From the NCBI GenBank assembly GCA_021737145.1, contig JAIPEN010000013.1, forward strand, positions 1 to 64,000: a stretch of 64,000 nt of DNA, read 5' to 3'. The translations under genes and the position numbers were made by a program. The notes beneath the pieces were generated by a model that saw only the letters and a program-made list of their open reading frames with translations, was not told the DNA's origin and searched no databases. Source of the stretch: Desulfarculaceae bacterium. GTDB lineage: Bacteria > Desulfobacterota > Desulfarculia > Desulfarculales > Desulfarculaceae. Below are positions 24,706 to 32,763 of the stretch, in pieces. Position 1 is the stretch's first letter; every line of letters begins with the position of its first letter.

Positions 24706-26043
24706 TCAGCCTTGGGCCGGGGTTGTGGACTTGCGGCGTGGCTTTCTGCGGCGGCGGCGGCGGCGCTTGCTCTTGGACCCGCTCTTGGCCCCTTGGCGGT
24801 CCAGACCGCCCAGGTCGTGGCCCAGATGACGGGCCAGCTCGCAAGCCACCGGGAAGTATCCCTTGGTGGTCACCTTTTTGGGCAGGCTTTGGCCGGGCTG
24901 TTCCCAGCGCACAAAGGCCATGAGCCCGGCTATCTGACCGGCCCGCTCCATCACCCGCTTGGCGAAGGCCACCGGCTTGGTCAGCGCGGGCAGGGCATCG
25001 CGCACGAACACGGACCACTGGGCGCGGCCCTGGCGTCCGGGGGCGAACTCCATCTGGGCCGCCTGAACCTCCAAGGCGGGCCAGAACAGCAGGCACACCA
25101 CCACCGGGTCTTCCACGTCGCGGCCTCCGGCCAACTCACGGTCCACCTTGGCCATCAGCTCGCGGGCTTGGGCCCGGGCCTGGCTGTCCTTGGCCCCGTA
25201 ATAAGGCTCCAGGGTGGGCAGCAGGTGATAGAGCACCCCAGTGGCGTGGGCCAGTTCCAGCCAGTCGGCCGCGGCTCCGCCCTTGAGGTCGCGCATGAGC
25301 TCGTCGCGCACCCGGCTGGTGGGACACAGGGCCAGCTTGTCGCCGTGGGCCTGGATGGCCTCCAGGGCCTCGGGGGTCAGGTCCAGGGAGGCGCGGGCCG
25401 CGTGACGGATGGCCCTGAGCACCCGCACCGGATCGCGGTGAAAGCGCACCTGGGAGTCGCCCACCCCCCGCACCAGTCCGGCCTTGAGGTCGGCCAGGCC
25501 GTTCACGTAGTCCACCACGCTGTAGTCGGCGATGTTGTAGAATAGGGCGTTGATGGTCAGGTCGCGGCGCAGGGCGTCCTCGGCCGGGGTGCCGTAGGTG
25601 TTGTTGGCGCACAGCACATCGTTCTCGCCCTCGGTCGCGTCGCCCGCCCGGCGAAAGGTGCTCACCTCGATTATCTTGCCGCCCCGGAAAAACACCTGCA
25701 CCAGGCGGAAACGCTTGCCGATGACCCGGCTGTTCTTGAACAGACGCCGCACCTGGCTGGGAGTGGCGCTGGTGCTGATGTCGAAATCCTTGGGCCGCCG
25801 CCCCAGGAGCAGGTCGCGCACCCCGCCGCCCACCAGATAGGCCTTGTGCCCATGGTTGTGCAGACGGTAAAGAACCTTAAGGGCATCGCTGTCGATGTTT
25901 TTGCGGCTTATACCATGCTCGGCCCGGGGGATGATAAGCGGCTCGGGCAGATTTTCACAGGAGGCTGGGGGGGCGGTTGAACTCACTGGCGCTTCCGGCT
26001 GGGGTATGCCTCGGACTAGAATTGGGCTACTATCATATAGCAT
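24706..26043 (-). CDS. pcnB: Poly(A) polymerase / polynucleotide adenylyltransferase PcnB
   Basis: Adds A tails to RNA 3' ends and promotes turnover. Class II nucleotidyltransferase head at about 50-200 with VGGGVRDLLLGRRPKDFDIS (catalytic Asp86 and Asp88) and ALRRDLTINALFYN; the RNA-binding neck follows (FHRDPVRVLRAIRHAAR). The C-terminus ends in a strongly basic tail (runs of Arg/Lys near 428-440), typical of PcnB rather than CCA-adding enzyme. 445 residues. The first 40 residues are low-complexity and may not all be translated. Divergent from the inositol phosphatase gene. Confidence 0.9.
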   Translation of the reverse strand: MLYDSSPILVRGIPQPEAPVSSTAPPASCENLPEPLIIPRAEHGISRKNIDSDALKVLYRLHNHGHKAYLVGGGVRDLLLGRRPKDFDISTSATPSQVRRLFKNSRVIGKRFRLVQVFFRGGKIIEVSTFRRAGDATEGENDVLCANNTYGTPAEDALRRDLTINALFYNIADYSVVDYVNGLADLKAGLVRGVGDSQVRFHRDPVRVLRAIRHAARASLDLTPEALEAIQAHGDKLALCPTSRVRDELMRDLKGGAAADWLELAHATGVLYHLLPTLEPYYGAKDSQARAQARELMAKVDRELAGGRDVEDPVVVCLLFWPALEVQAAQMEFAPGRQGRAQWSVFVRDALPALTKPVAFAKRVMERAGQIAGLMAFVRWEQPGQSLPKKVTTKGYFPVACELARHLGHDLGGLDRQGAKSGSKSKRRRRRRRKPRRKSTTPAQG

Positions 26044-26101
26044 AGAATCCTGAAAATAAAGGGGTTGTAAACATACATCCTGGCAGGGGGAGGATTAGGT
26101 C

Positions 26102-26920
26102 TTGGACAACCTGGATGAGTACCTGGACAGCGCCCGGGCGGCTGCCCGCGCCGGGGCCGAGGTTTTGCGGGCCCACTGGGGCCGGCGGCTCAACGTGGAG
26201 AACAAGAGGGCCTTCGACTATGTGACCGACGCTGATTTGGCCAGCGAAAACGAGGTGTTGAGTTTTCTGCGTTCCCGCCATCCCAGTCACGACATACTCT
26301 CGGAGGAGACCCCGGCCGACCTGGCCATGGCCCAGGCCCAAGGGGGTCCCCTGTGGGTGGTGGACCCCTTGGACGGCACCACCAACTTCATCCACGGCTT
26401 TCCCCACGTGGCGGTGAGCGTGGGCCTGCTCCTGGACGGCCGCCCCGCGGTGGGGGTGGTGGTCGACGTGACCAAGGACGAGGAGTTTTTCGCCAGCCTG
26501 GGCGGCGGGGCCTGGCAGGGTTCGCGGCGGCTGAAAGCCACGGACCTGCCCCAGGACCGGGCCCTGCTGATGACCGGCTTCCCTTTCAGGGAAAAAGATA
26601 TACTGGAGCCCTACTTGCAGCTTTTCACTTCTCTGTTCAGCCGTTGCGCCGGGGTGCGCCGGGCCGGGGCGGCGGCCCTGGACCTGGCCTACGTGGCCGC
26701 CGGGCGGGGCCAGGGGTTTTGGGAGCTGGGGCTCAAACCGTGGGATTTGGCCGCGGGCCTGTTGCTGGTGAGCGAAGCTGGCGGAATGGTTAGCGATATC
26801 GCCGGCGGGGATAAGGCCCTCTGGTCCGGCGACGTGGTTGCCGCCGCGCCGGAGACCCATCCCTGGATATTGGCCGAATGCCGCCGCTTTTTCGCGGACC
26901 GCGCGCAGAGCCGGGGCTAG
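26102..26920 (+). CDS. Inositol monophosphatase family protein
   Basis: A 272-residue lithium-sensitive-type phosphatase. TTG 26102 follows GGAGG. Metal site 1 reads SEET (Glu68, Glu69) and VDPLDGTTNFIHG (Asp88, Asp91). The C-terminal signature is WDLAAGLLLVSEAGG. Family members hydrolyse inositol phosphates, fructose bisphosphate or PAP; SuhB of E. coli also acts in rRNA antitermination, and sequence alone does not separate these. It overlaps the convergent small Cys-rich gene by four bases. Confidence 0.9.
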   Translation: MDNLDEYLDSARAAARAGAEVLRAHWGRRLNVENKRAFDYVTDADLASENEVLSFLRSRHPSHDILSEETPADLAMAQAQGGPLWVVDPLDGTTNFIHGFPHVAVSVGLLLDGRPAVGVVVDVTKDEEFFASLGGGAWQGSRRLKATDLPQDRALLMTGFPFREKDILEPYLQLFTSLFSRCAGVRRAGAAALDLAYVAAGRGQGFWELGLKPWDLAAGLLLVSEAGGMVSDIAGGDKALWSGDVVAAAPETHPWILAECRRFFADRAQSRG

Positions 26921-27144
26921 CCGCTGCCGCCCCAGATATCTTCCCACCCGGGCGCGCAGAGATCCAGGTCGTCGATCTTCTTTTCGCCCTTGGTCTTCTT
27001 ATAGATGCAGAAGTGGCAGGTGAAATTGGGCCACATGTTGGCCGCGGCAATGTCCAAGCAGAACACGTAGTGCGGACACTCGAAGTTACGCTCCCCCTGA
27101 TGATTGCGGGGGTTGGCATCATCTGGCAGATACAAATGTTTCAA
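26917..27144 (-). CDS. Small Cys-rich protein of unknown function
   Basis: Up to 75 residues; TTG 27144 or, better placed relative to GGAG, TTG 27135. The four cysteines in CPHYVFCLD...FTCHFC suggest a small zinc- or iron-sulfur-binding knot. No signal peptide. No named family recognised. Divergent from dinB and convergent with the inositol phosphatase gene. The frame is supported by the cysteine pattern and codon bias. Confidence 0.65.
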   Translation of the reverse strand: MKHLYLPDDANPRNHQGERNFECPHYVFCLDIAAANMWPNFTCHFCIYKKTKGEKKIDDLDLCAPGWEDIWGGSG

Positions 27145-27172
27145 CTCCAGATGTGAAGAAAGCCCGATTTAA

Positions 27173-27199
27173 GCTAGGTTGCGAAACTAGCACGTTTTT
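27173..27199 (+). terminator. Terminator-like hairpin in dinB leader
   Basis: GCTAGGTT (27173-27180), GCG loop, AAACTAGC (27184-27191), then ACG-TTTTT (27195-27199). It lies six bases before the dinB RBS. It may act as an attenuator or just terminate read-through from the left. Confidence 0.45.
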
Positions 27200-27215
27200 C
27201 CCTCGGAGGCAAGTT

Positions 27216-28421
27216 TTGCTGGCTCAAGCGGGCCGTCTGGTGGCCCACGTGGACATGGACGCCTTTTACGCGGCGGTGGAGCGCCTGGACGACCCCGGCT
27301 TGACCGGCCGTCCCATCATCGTGGGCGGCGGCAGGCGGGGGGTGGTTTCGGCCGCCTCCTACGAGGCCCGCCGCTACGGGGTGCGCTCGGCCATGCCCAT
27401 GTTCCAGGCCCGGGCCCGCTGTCCCCAGGGGGCCTTTTTGCCGGTGCGCATGGAGCGCTACGTTCAGGTGAGCCGCCAGGTGATGCTGGTGCTGGCCGGC
27501 TTCAGCCCGCTTTTGGAGCAGGTCAGCGTGGACGAGGCCTACCTGGACCTGAGCGGCACCGAGCGCCTGTGGGGCGACCCGGCCCAGACCGGCCGGGCCA
27601 TCAAGCAGGCGGTGCGGGGCACCATCGGCCTCACCTGCTCGGTGGGCCTGGCGCCGGTCAGGTTTTTGGCCAAGATCGCCTCTGACCGCGACAAGCCCGA
27701 CGGCTTGACCGTGGTGAGCGACCTGGAGGCCTTTTTGGCCACCGTGAGCCTGGCCGAGGTGCCCGGGGTGGGGGCTAAGGCCCGGGAGCGCCTGGGGGCC
27801 ATGGGCCTCAACCGGCTCATCGAGGCGCGCGCCCTGGGGGCCGAGCGCCTGGAGCGGACCCTGGGGGTGTTGGGCCGCCGCCTGTGGGAGCTGGCCTGGG
27901 GCCGGGACGACACCCCGGTGACCCCGGAGCGGGAGGTCAAAAGCATCAGCAACGAGCGCACCCTGGAGCGCGACACCGCCGACCGCGAGCTGCTGGGGGC
28001 CCATCTGCTGGGCCTGAGCCAAAAGGTGGCCCGCCGCCTCAGGCGTCAGGGCCTCTCCGGCCGCACCGTCACCCTGAAGCTCAAGCACGCCGACCACCGC
28101 CTGGTCACCCGCAGCGAGACCCTGGCCGGGCCCACCGAGGCGGCCGAGGAGGTCTACGCCGCGGCCCACCGCCTGTTGGGCGCCTATTCCCCGCCCGGCC
28201 CCTTCCGGCTCATCGGGGTGGGAATCAGCGGCCTGGGCGACCCGGCCCAGGGCCAGGCCGGGCTCTTCACGGCCCGGCAAAAAGGCCGCCAAAACGCCCT
28301 GGACCGGGCCGAGGACGCCATCGTGGCCCGCTTCGGGGACCAGGCCCTCACCCGGGCCGGCAGCCTGACCACCCTGGACCAGAAGCCCTTCAAGCGGCAT
28401 AATAAGGACGAAGCCGAATAA
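27216..28421 (+). CDS. dinB: DNA polymerase IV (Y family)
   Basis: Error-prone translesion polymerase. TTG 27216 is chosen because GGAGG lies six bases upstream and the protein then starts near the first catalytic strand (AHVDMDAFYAAVE, Asp13). The second catalytic pair is SVDEAYLDL (Asp106, Glu107). The helix-hairpin-helix EVPGVGAKARERLGAMG and the little-finger domain (about 240-350) follow. 401 residues. No LexA-like site seen, but a terminator-like hairpin sits in the leader. Confidence 0.93.
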   Translation: MLAQAGRLVAHVDMDAFYAAVERLDDPGLTGRPIIVGGGRRGVVSAASYEARRYGVRSAMPMFQARARCPQGAFLPVRMERYVQVSRQVMLVLAGFSPLLEQVSVDEAYLDLSGTERLWGDPAQTGRAIKQAVRGTIGLTCSVGLAPVRFLAKIASDRDKPDGLTVVSDLEAFLATVSLAEVPGVGAKARERLGAMGLNRLIEARALGAERLERTLGVLGRRLWELAWGRDDTPVTPEREVKSISNERTLERDTADRELLGAHLLGLSQKVARRLRRQGLSGRTVTLKLKHADHRLVTRSETLAGPTEAAEEVYAAAHRLLGAYSPPGPFRLIGVGISGLGDPAQGQAGLFTARQKGRQNALDRAEDAIVARFGDQALTRAGSLTTLDQKPFKRHNKDEAE

Positions 28422-28463
28422 TTTCATCCCGGGGAGCCCGCTCCCCAAGGAGCCCGTTGATTT

Positions 28464-29825
28464 ATGCCCAGCTTCGCCCAGACCCACGCCCGGGTCACCA
28501 GCTATTACGTACTCCAGGACCTGCAGGACATCCGCCAGCAATTGGCGCACGCCGCCCGCTGGAAAAAGCCGGTTTTGATCGTGCCCGCCCTGGCCAGCGA
28601 GTTCACCGACCCCGAGAACCGCCCGGTGTTCGAAAACATCGTGGCCGAGCTGTCCGGGGCCTCGTATCTGGCCCAGGTGATCTTCGGACTGGACCAGGCC
28701 AGCGAGGCCGATGTGCGCCTGTGCATCGAAATCTGCAAGGCCAAGAAGCTCAACAACTACGTCATCCAGTGGAACGACGGCCCGGCCATCAAGGGCATCT
28801 ACGACCAGCTCGAGGAAGGCGGTTTCGACCTGAGCCGCCGGGGCAAAGGCCGCAACGTGTTCATGGGCTTCGGGGTGGCCATGGCCCTGGGGGCCACCGC
28901 CGTGGGCCTGTTGGACGCGGACATCAAGACCTTCCAGCGCCGCCAGCTCGATCGCCTGTTCTACCCGGTGTTGGTGCACAACTACCCGTTCTCCAAGGCC
29001 TTCTACGCCAGATGGAACGGCCAGCGCCTCTTCGGGCGGGTCAAGCGCCTGCTGTTGGACCCCATCCTCCTGGCCCTGAAGCGCAAGTTTTCCGAGGGCA
29101 GCGAGGAGAAGGTGCTCAGGCTGGTGGACTTTTTGCTGAGCTTCGACTACCAGCTCTCGGGCGAGGTGGCCATGGACATGTGGCTGCTCAGAAAGTTGCG
29201 CTACTCCCTGGACTGGGGGGTGGAGATATTCACCCTCATCGAGGTGTTCAGGAAGGCCTCCCACGTGGCCCAGGTGGAGTTCACCCGCAAGAGCTTTGAC
29301 CACAAGCACCAGCGGGTGAGCCCGGACGACCCCCACAAGGGCCTGCACAAGATGTCCCTGGACATCATCGACACCCTGCTGCACGCCCTGATCGTGGAGG
29401 AGGGCCTGGAGGTGGGCGAGGAGTTCTTTAGGGATCTGGCCCTGACCTACGAGTCCATCGCCGAGGAGATCATCAAAAAGTACTCGGACAACGCCGAGTT
29501 CAACAACCTGACCTACGACCGCGACGCCGAGGAGCACATCGTGTACCAGGTGCTCTCCCGGGCCATCGTCCAGGCCGGCGACCACCTGGCCGCGCCCTCC
29601 CACCTGGCCGAAAAGATGCTCCGGCTCACCGCCGCCTACGATGACTTCAAGCCCTATGTGGAGCAGGGCCTGCAGCAGACCATCCTGGCCCTGGAGGAGC
29701 GGCTGCGCGAGGAGTCCCTGGAGGTGCGCCATCTGCCCTCCTGGGAGCGCATCCAGTGGAAGCTGCCCGAGGTCGCCTCCCACATCGTGGACGCCCTGGA
29801 AGAAGACAAGCAGCGCTTCAAATAA
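28464..29825 (+). CDS. GT-A glycosyltransferase, possibly glucosyl-3-phosphoglycerate synthase-like
   Basis: A 453-residue cytoplasmic protein. A nucleotide-sugar DxD-type motif LLDADIKTF is near residues 151-159, after a GxGKGRN-like GKGRNVFMGFG stretch. The later FDYQLSGEVAMDMWLLRKLRYSLDWGVEIFTLIEV strongly recalls the GPLAGE...GYGVEIGLLID region of GpgS enzymes, which make glucosyl-3-phosphoglycerate for compatible solutes. The C-terminal 150 residues are helical with no named domain. The 93-residue gene follows 72 bases later. Glycosyltransferase is fairly sure, GpgS identity is not. Confidence 0.68.
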   Translation: MPSFAQTHARVTSYYVLQDLQDIRQQLAHAARWKKPVLIVPALASEFTDPENRPVFENIVAELSGASYLAQVIFGLDQASEADVRLCIEICKAKKLNNYVIQWNDGPAIKGIYDQLEEGGFDLSRRGKGRNVFMGFGVAMALGATAVGLLDADIKTFQRRQLDRLFYPVLVHNYPFSKAFYARWNGQRLFGRVKRLLLDPILLALKRKFSEGSEEKVLRLVDFLLSFDYQLSGEVAMDMWLLRKLRYSLDWGVEIFTLIEVFRKASHVAQVEFTRKSFDHKHQRVSPDDPHKGLHKMSLDIIDTLLHALIVEEGLEVGEEFFRDLALTYESIAEEIIKKYSDNAEFNNLTYDRDAEEHIVYQVLSRAIVQAGDHLAAPSHLAEKMLRLTAAYDDFKPYVEQGLQQTILALEERLREESLEVRHLPSWERIQWKLPEVASHIVDALEEDKQRFK

Positions 29826-29897
29826 GCGCGACATTCATAGCCAAAACGCCTGCCCCCGCGCCATGGACGGGGCGGCCCCGCAATGAGAGGAAATGAA

Positions 29898-30179
29898 GTG
29901 GCCAGTGATTACGACGAATTGACCGTGCAATACGAGGAAGACGGCCAGGTACTGGTGGAGGAGATGGACAAGCAGGTGCTCAACAAGGGCCTGTGGACCA
30001 CGGTGCTGTTCCTCTACCGCGAGCTGGACAAAAAGACCGGCGAGTTCAAGGAGCCCAAGGCCGGCTTCCGCCGCTACCAGAAGGTGGGCGGCGTGTTCCG
30101 CAAGCGCGACGCCATCAACCTGAGCGAAAAGACCGCGCCCCAGGTGGTGGAGCAGCTCAAGGCCTGGTTCAAGATTTAA
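29898..30179 (+). CDS. Conserved small protein, 93 residues
   Basis: GTG 29898 follows GAGAGGAA at six bases; the ATG at 29883 would leave the RBS inside the gene. The sequence is soluble and charged (YDELTVQYEEDGQVLVEE, KKTGEFKEPKAGF, FRRYQKVGGVF). It has the look of a small conserved deltaproteobacterial family, but I know no function. It is followed by a strong terminator and may be the end of a dinB-glycosyltransferase transcript. Confidence 0.72.
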   Translation: MASDYDELTVQYEEDGQVLVEEMDKQVLNKGLWTTVLFLYRELDKKTGEFKEPKAGFRRYQKVGGVFRKRDAINLSEKTAPQVVEQLKAWFKI

Positions 30180-30192
30180 GCCCGCCCTTTTC

Positions 30193-30233
30193 AAGCCCCG
30201 CGCGGTTATAATGGCCGCCGCGGGGCTTTTTTT
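30193..30233 (+). terminator. Intrinsic terminator
   Basis: AAGCCCCGCG (30193-30202) pairs with CGCGGGGCTT (30219-30228), and the run TTTTTTT follows. It ends the transcript of the 93-residue protein gene. Confidence 0.88.
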
Positions 30234-30254
30234 GCGTCCCGCCGGGGGAGTGTC

Positions 30255-31832
30255 TTGCCTGAGCTGATCTTTGCCAACGCCCGCCTGAGCCTGGGCCGCT
30301 GGCCCGAGCTGGAGCCGCTGGACGAATACGCGCTGGCCGGCCGCCGGGTCATCGTCTGCGGCCGCCCCGGCTGGCGGGTGGATTACCAGGGGCTCTCCTA
30401 TGAGAGCGGCGAGGCCTCGGTGCAGAGCGCCCTGGAAGGGGCCCTGGCCGCCTGGCTGGAGCAGGGCCGCCTAAGCGCCATGGCCGGTCTTTCCGGGGCC
30501 TTCTTGGTGCTGGTGGCTTCGGGCGACACCCTGGAGCAGGTGCTGGCCTCGGACGAGCTGCCCAACACGGTCTATTGGTGGCAAGGCCCAAGGGGCCTGG
30601 AGCTCGGCGACGACTGGCGGCGTTTCACCGCGAGCATCGACCCCTTGGCCTGGGAGTCCTACGACCCCGAGCAACTGGCCTGGTTCAGCCGCCGCAAAAC
30701 CTGCGCGCCGGGGCGCACCTATTTGAAGGGCCTAAACCGCCTGAGCGCGGCCACCCTGTACCAGGCGGGCCCGGCCGGCCTGGAGGCCACAGCCGCCGCC
30801 CTGCCCGATCCCCCGTCCGATGGCCGCGTTTTCACCTGGGAAGACCTCTACGCCGTGGTGGGCCGCCGTTTGTCCGGCGGGCCCTACAGCCTGTGCTACT
30901 CCACGGGCATCGACTCCCACCACCTGCTTTACAGCCAGCTCGGCCGGATCGACGACGTGCTGACCATCTACTACGCCGCGCCCTATCAGGACATCGAGCG
31001 CAGCCAGGAGGCGGCCGCCGCCCTGGTCAACTGCCTGGCCGCCCAGAAGCCCTATCGCGCCGTGGAGGTGGACTTCAGCGACCCGGCGCACCAGCCCCGC
31101 CTGGAGCACGCGGCCGGGCTGGACCCCTTCGCGGCCCACTACTCGGCCTCCATGTACCGGCTTTTCGAGGAGGCCGGCCAGGACACGGTGCTCTCCGGGC
31201 AAAACGCGGACACCATGCAGTTCTTCGCCCTGACCTCGCGCATGGGCCCGCGCCAGCTCTTGTTCAAGAGCCCGGCCTCGCCCCAGAGCCCTCCGGCCCG
31301 GGTGGCCTACCGCCTGGAGGCGGCCCGCTCCTTTGGCGGGGTCAAACCCGGCGGCATGTTGGACCAGCGCATGCTCCAGGGCCACGCCGAGCAGCTAAAC
31401 CGCCTGACCGGCGGGCGGGGCTACTGGCCCATCCTGCAATTCAAGCGCATGCACAACATGACCACCGGCAACACCGCCCTGTTCAAAAACGCGGCCCGCT
31501 TCTGGAACAAAACGGTGCGCTTCCCCTATCTGGAGCCCCTGGTGTTCTACGTGTCCGCCTACTTCCGGCGGCCCCTGGGCAGCATCCTGGACCCCAAGAA
31601 GCATTTGCGCCAGCGCTACCACCGGGTGGAGCATCACGCCATACCCCTGCCCGTGGGCCAGGGAGAGCCCTTCGCGGCCAGCCCCCTTTTCGCCTGGGCC
31701 GCCCAGGGCCTGGCAAACCTGGCCCCGGAGCTGAAACAGCGCCTGGACGCCACGGTGAGCGAGCCCCTGGCCCGGGTGGTGCTCTACACCTTTGCCCGCA
31801 TGGCCGCGGAGGGGCCAAAGGGCCTCCCATAG
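30255..31832 (+). CDS. Asparagine synthase-like protein with degenerate glutaminase domain
   Basis: A 525-residue protein; TTG 30255 follows GGGGGAG. The C-terminal half has the PP-loop synthetase fold: CYSTGIDSHHL (about 214-223) in place of SGGxDSS, and VLSGQNADTMQF in place of the AsnB GxGADE element. The N-terminal half (1-190) resembles a class II glutamine amidotransferase fold (LSGAFLVLVAS, SDELPNTVYWW), but there is no Cys2, so it cannot hydrolyse glutamine. It could adenylate a carboxylate and use free ammonia or an amine. No biosynthetic partner genes are adjacent. Confidence 0.7.
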   Translation: MPELIFANARLSLGRWPELEPLDEYALAGRRVIVCGRPGWRVDYQGLSYESGEASVQSALEGALAAWLEQGRLSAMAGLSGAFLVLVASGDTLEQVLASDELPNTVYWWQGPRGLELGDDWRRFTASIDPLAWESYDPEQLAWFSRRKTCAPGRTYLKGLNRLSAATLYQAGPAGLEATAAALPDPPSDGRVFTWEDLYAVVGRRLSGGPYSLCYSTGIDSHHLLYSQLGRIDDVLTIYYAAPYQDIERSQEAAAALVNCLAAQKPYRAVEVDFSDPAHQPRLEHAAGLDPFAAHYSASMYRLFEEAGQDTVLSGQNADTMQFFALTSRMGPRQLLFKSPASPQSPPARVAYRLEAARSFGGVKPGGMLDQRMLQGHAEQLNRLTGGRGYWPILQFKRMHNMTTGNTALFKNAARFWNKTVRFPYLEPLVFYVSAYFRRPLGSILDPKKHLRQRYHRVEHHAIPLPVGQGEPFAASPLFAWAAQGLANLAPELKQRLDATVSEPLARVVLYTFARMAAEGPKGLP

Positions 31833-31897
31833 TGGTTTGGGGCATAATCTTGTGATAATCTAAGGACTTTGAGCACCAGCACAAGGAAGGACGCGGA

Positions 31898-32740
31898 GTG
31901 AAGTTTCGCTTTTGGGGAACCCGGGGCTCCTTGCCCGCGCCGGGCCCGGACACCCTGGTCTACGGCGGCAACAGCACCTGTTGCTCCATCGAACATGAGG
32001 GCCGCCACCTGGTCATCGACGCGGGCAGCGGCATCCGCCTTTTGGGGGCCGAGCTCATGGGGCCCGGTCCCATGGGCGGAAGCGAGGACGCCTCCCTGGA
32101 GGTGACCCTGCTCATGACCCACCTGCACTTCGACCACATCATGGGCTTTCCCTTTTTCGCCCCGGCCTACACCCCTGGCGCGGTTATCCGCCTGGGCGGC
32201 TGGCCCAAGTGCCTCAAAGGCATCAAGGGCATGTTCAAGAACGGCCGCTACGACGGCGGCTTCCCGGTGTCCTTTGCCGAGCTGCCCAGCAAAATACTGC
32301 GCGACGAGGCCCTGACCCCGCCCCGCTTCGCCTGGCAGGGGATGGAGGTGCGCACCACCCCCCTGAACCACCCCCAGGGCGCGGTGGGCTACCGTTTCGA
32401 GGCCCCGGGCGGGGCCCTGGTGTTCATCACCGACAATGAGCTGGCCGTGGGCGCGCCGCCGCCCAAGGCCCTGGTGGAGTTCTGTTCCGGCGCGGCGGTG
32501 CTCATCCACGACGCCCAGTATCTTCCGTCCGAGATGGACATCTGCGCGGGCCGGGGGCACTCCGAGTTCAGGGCCTGCCTGGCCCTGGCCCAAGCCGCCG
32601 GGGCGGGCCGCCTCATCCTGACCCATCACGACCCCGGGCGCACCGACGCCCAGATCGAGGCCATGATCGACCAGGCCCGCGCCGAGGCCGGCTCCCTGCC
32701 CGTGGAGGGAGCCCGCGAGGGCCAGACCCTGGAACTCTGA
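31898..32740 (+). CDS. MBL-fold metallo-hydrolase (PhnP/RNase Z-like)
   Basis: A 280-residue protein from GTG 31898 (AGGAAGG upstream). It starts MKFRFWGTRGSLPAPGPDT and has THLHFDH as the metal motif, then VFITDNE and HDAQYLPSE, and THHDPGRTD late in the protein. These fit the MBL subgroup near PhnP and cyclic-phosphate or nucleotide phosphodiesterases. The adenylate cyclase gene starts 23 bases downstream on the same strand, so a role in cyclic-nucleotide turnover is possible but unproven. Confidence 0.78.
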   Translation: MKFRFWGTRGSLPAPGPDTLVYGGNSTCCSIEHEGRHLVIDAGSGIRLLGAELMGPGPMGGSEDASLEVTLLMTHLHFDHIMGFPFFAPAYTPGAVIRLGGWPKCLKGIKGMFKNGRYDGGFPVSFAELPSKILRDEALTPPRFAWQGMEVRTTPLNHPQGAVGYRFEAPGGALVFITDNELAVGAPPPKALVEFCSGAAVLIHDAQYLPSEMDICAGRGHSEFRACLALAQAAGAGRLILTHHDPGRTDAQIEAMIDQARAEAGSLPVEGAREGQTLEL

Positions 32741-32763
32741 CCGACCCGGAGGGGGGGCGCCGG

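Noticed and set aside
27174-29834. 886-codon minus-strand open frame opposite dinB and the glycosyltransferase gene
   Set aside because: It spans two well-supported genes antisense and an intergenic region; composition is that of a GC shadow.
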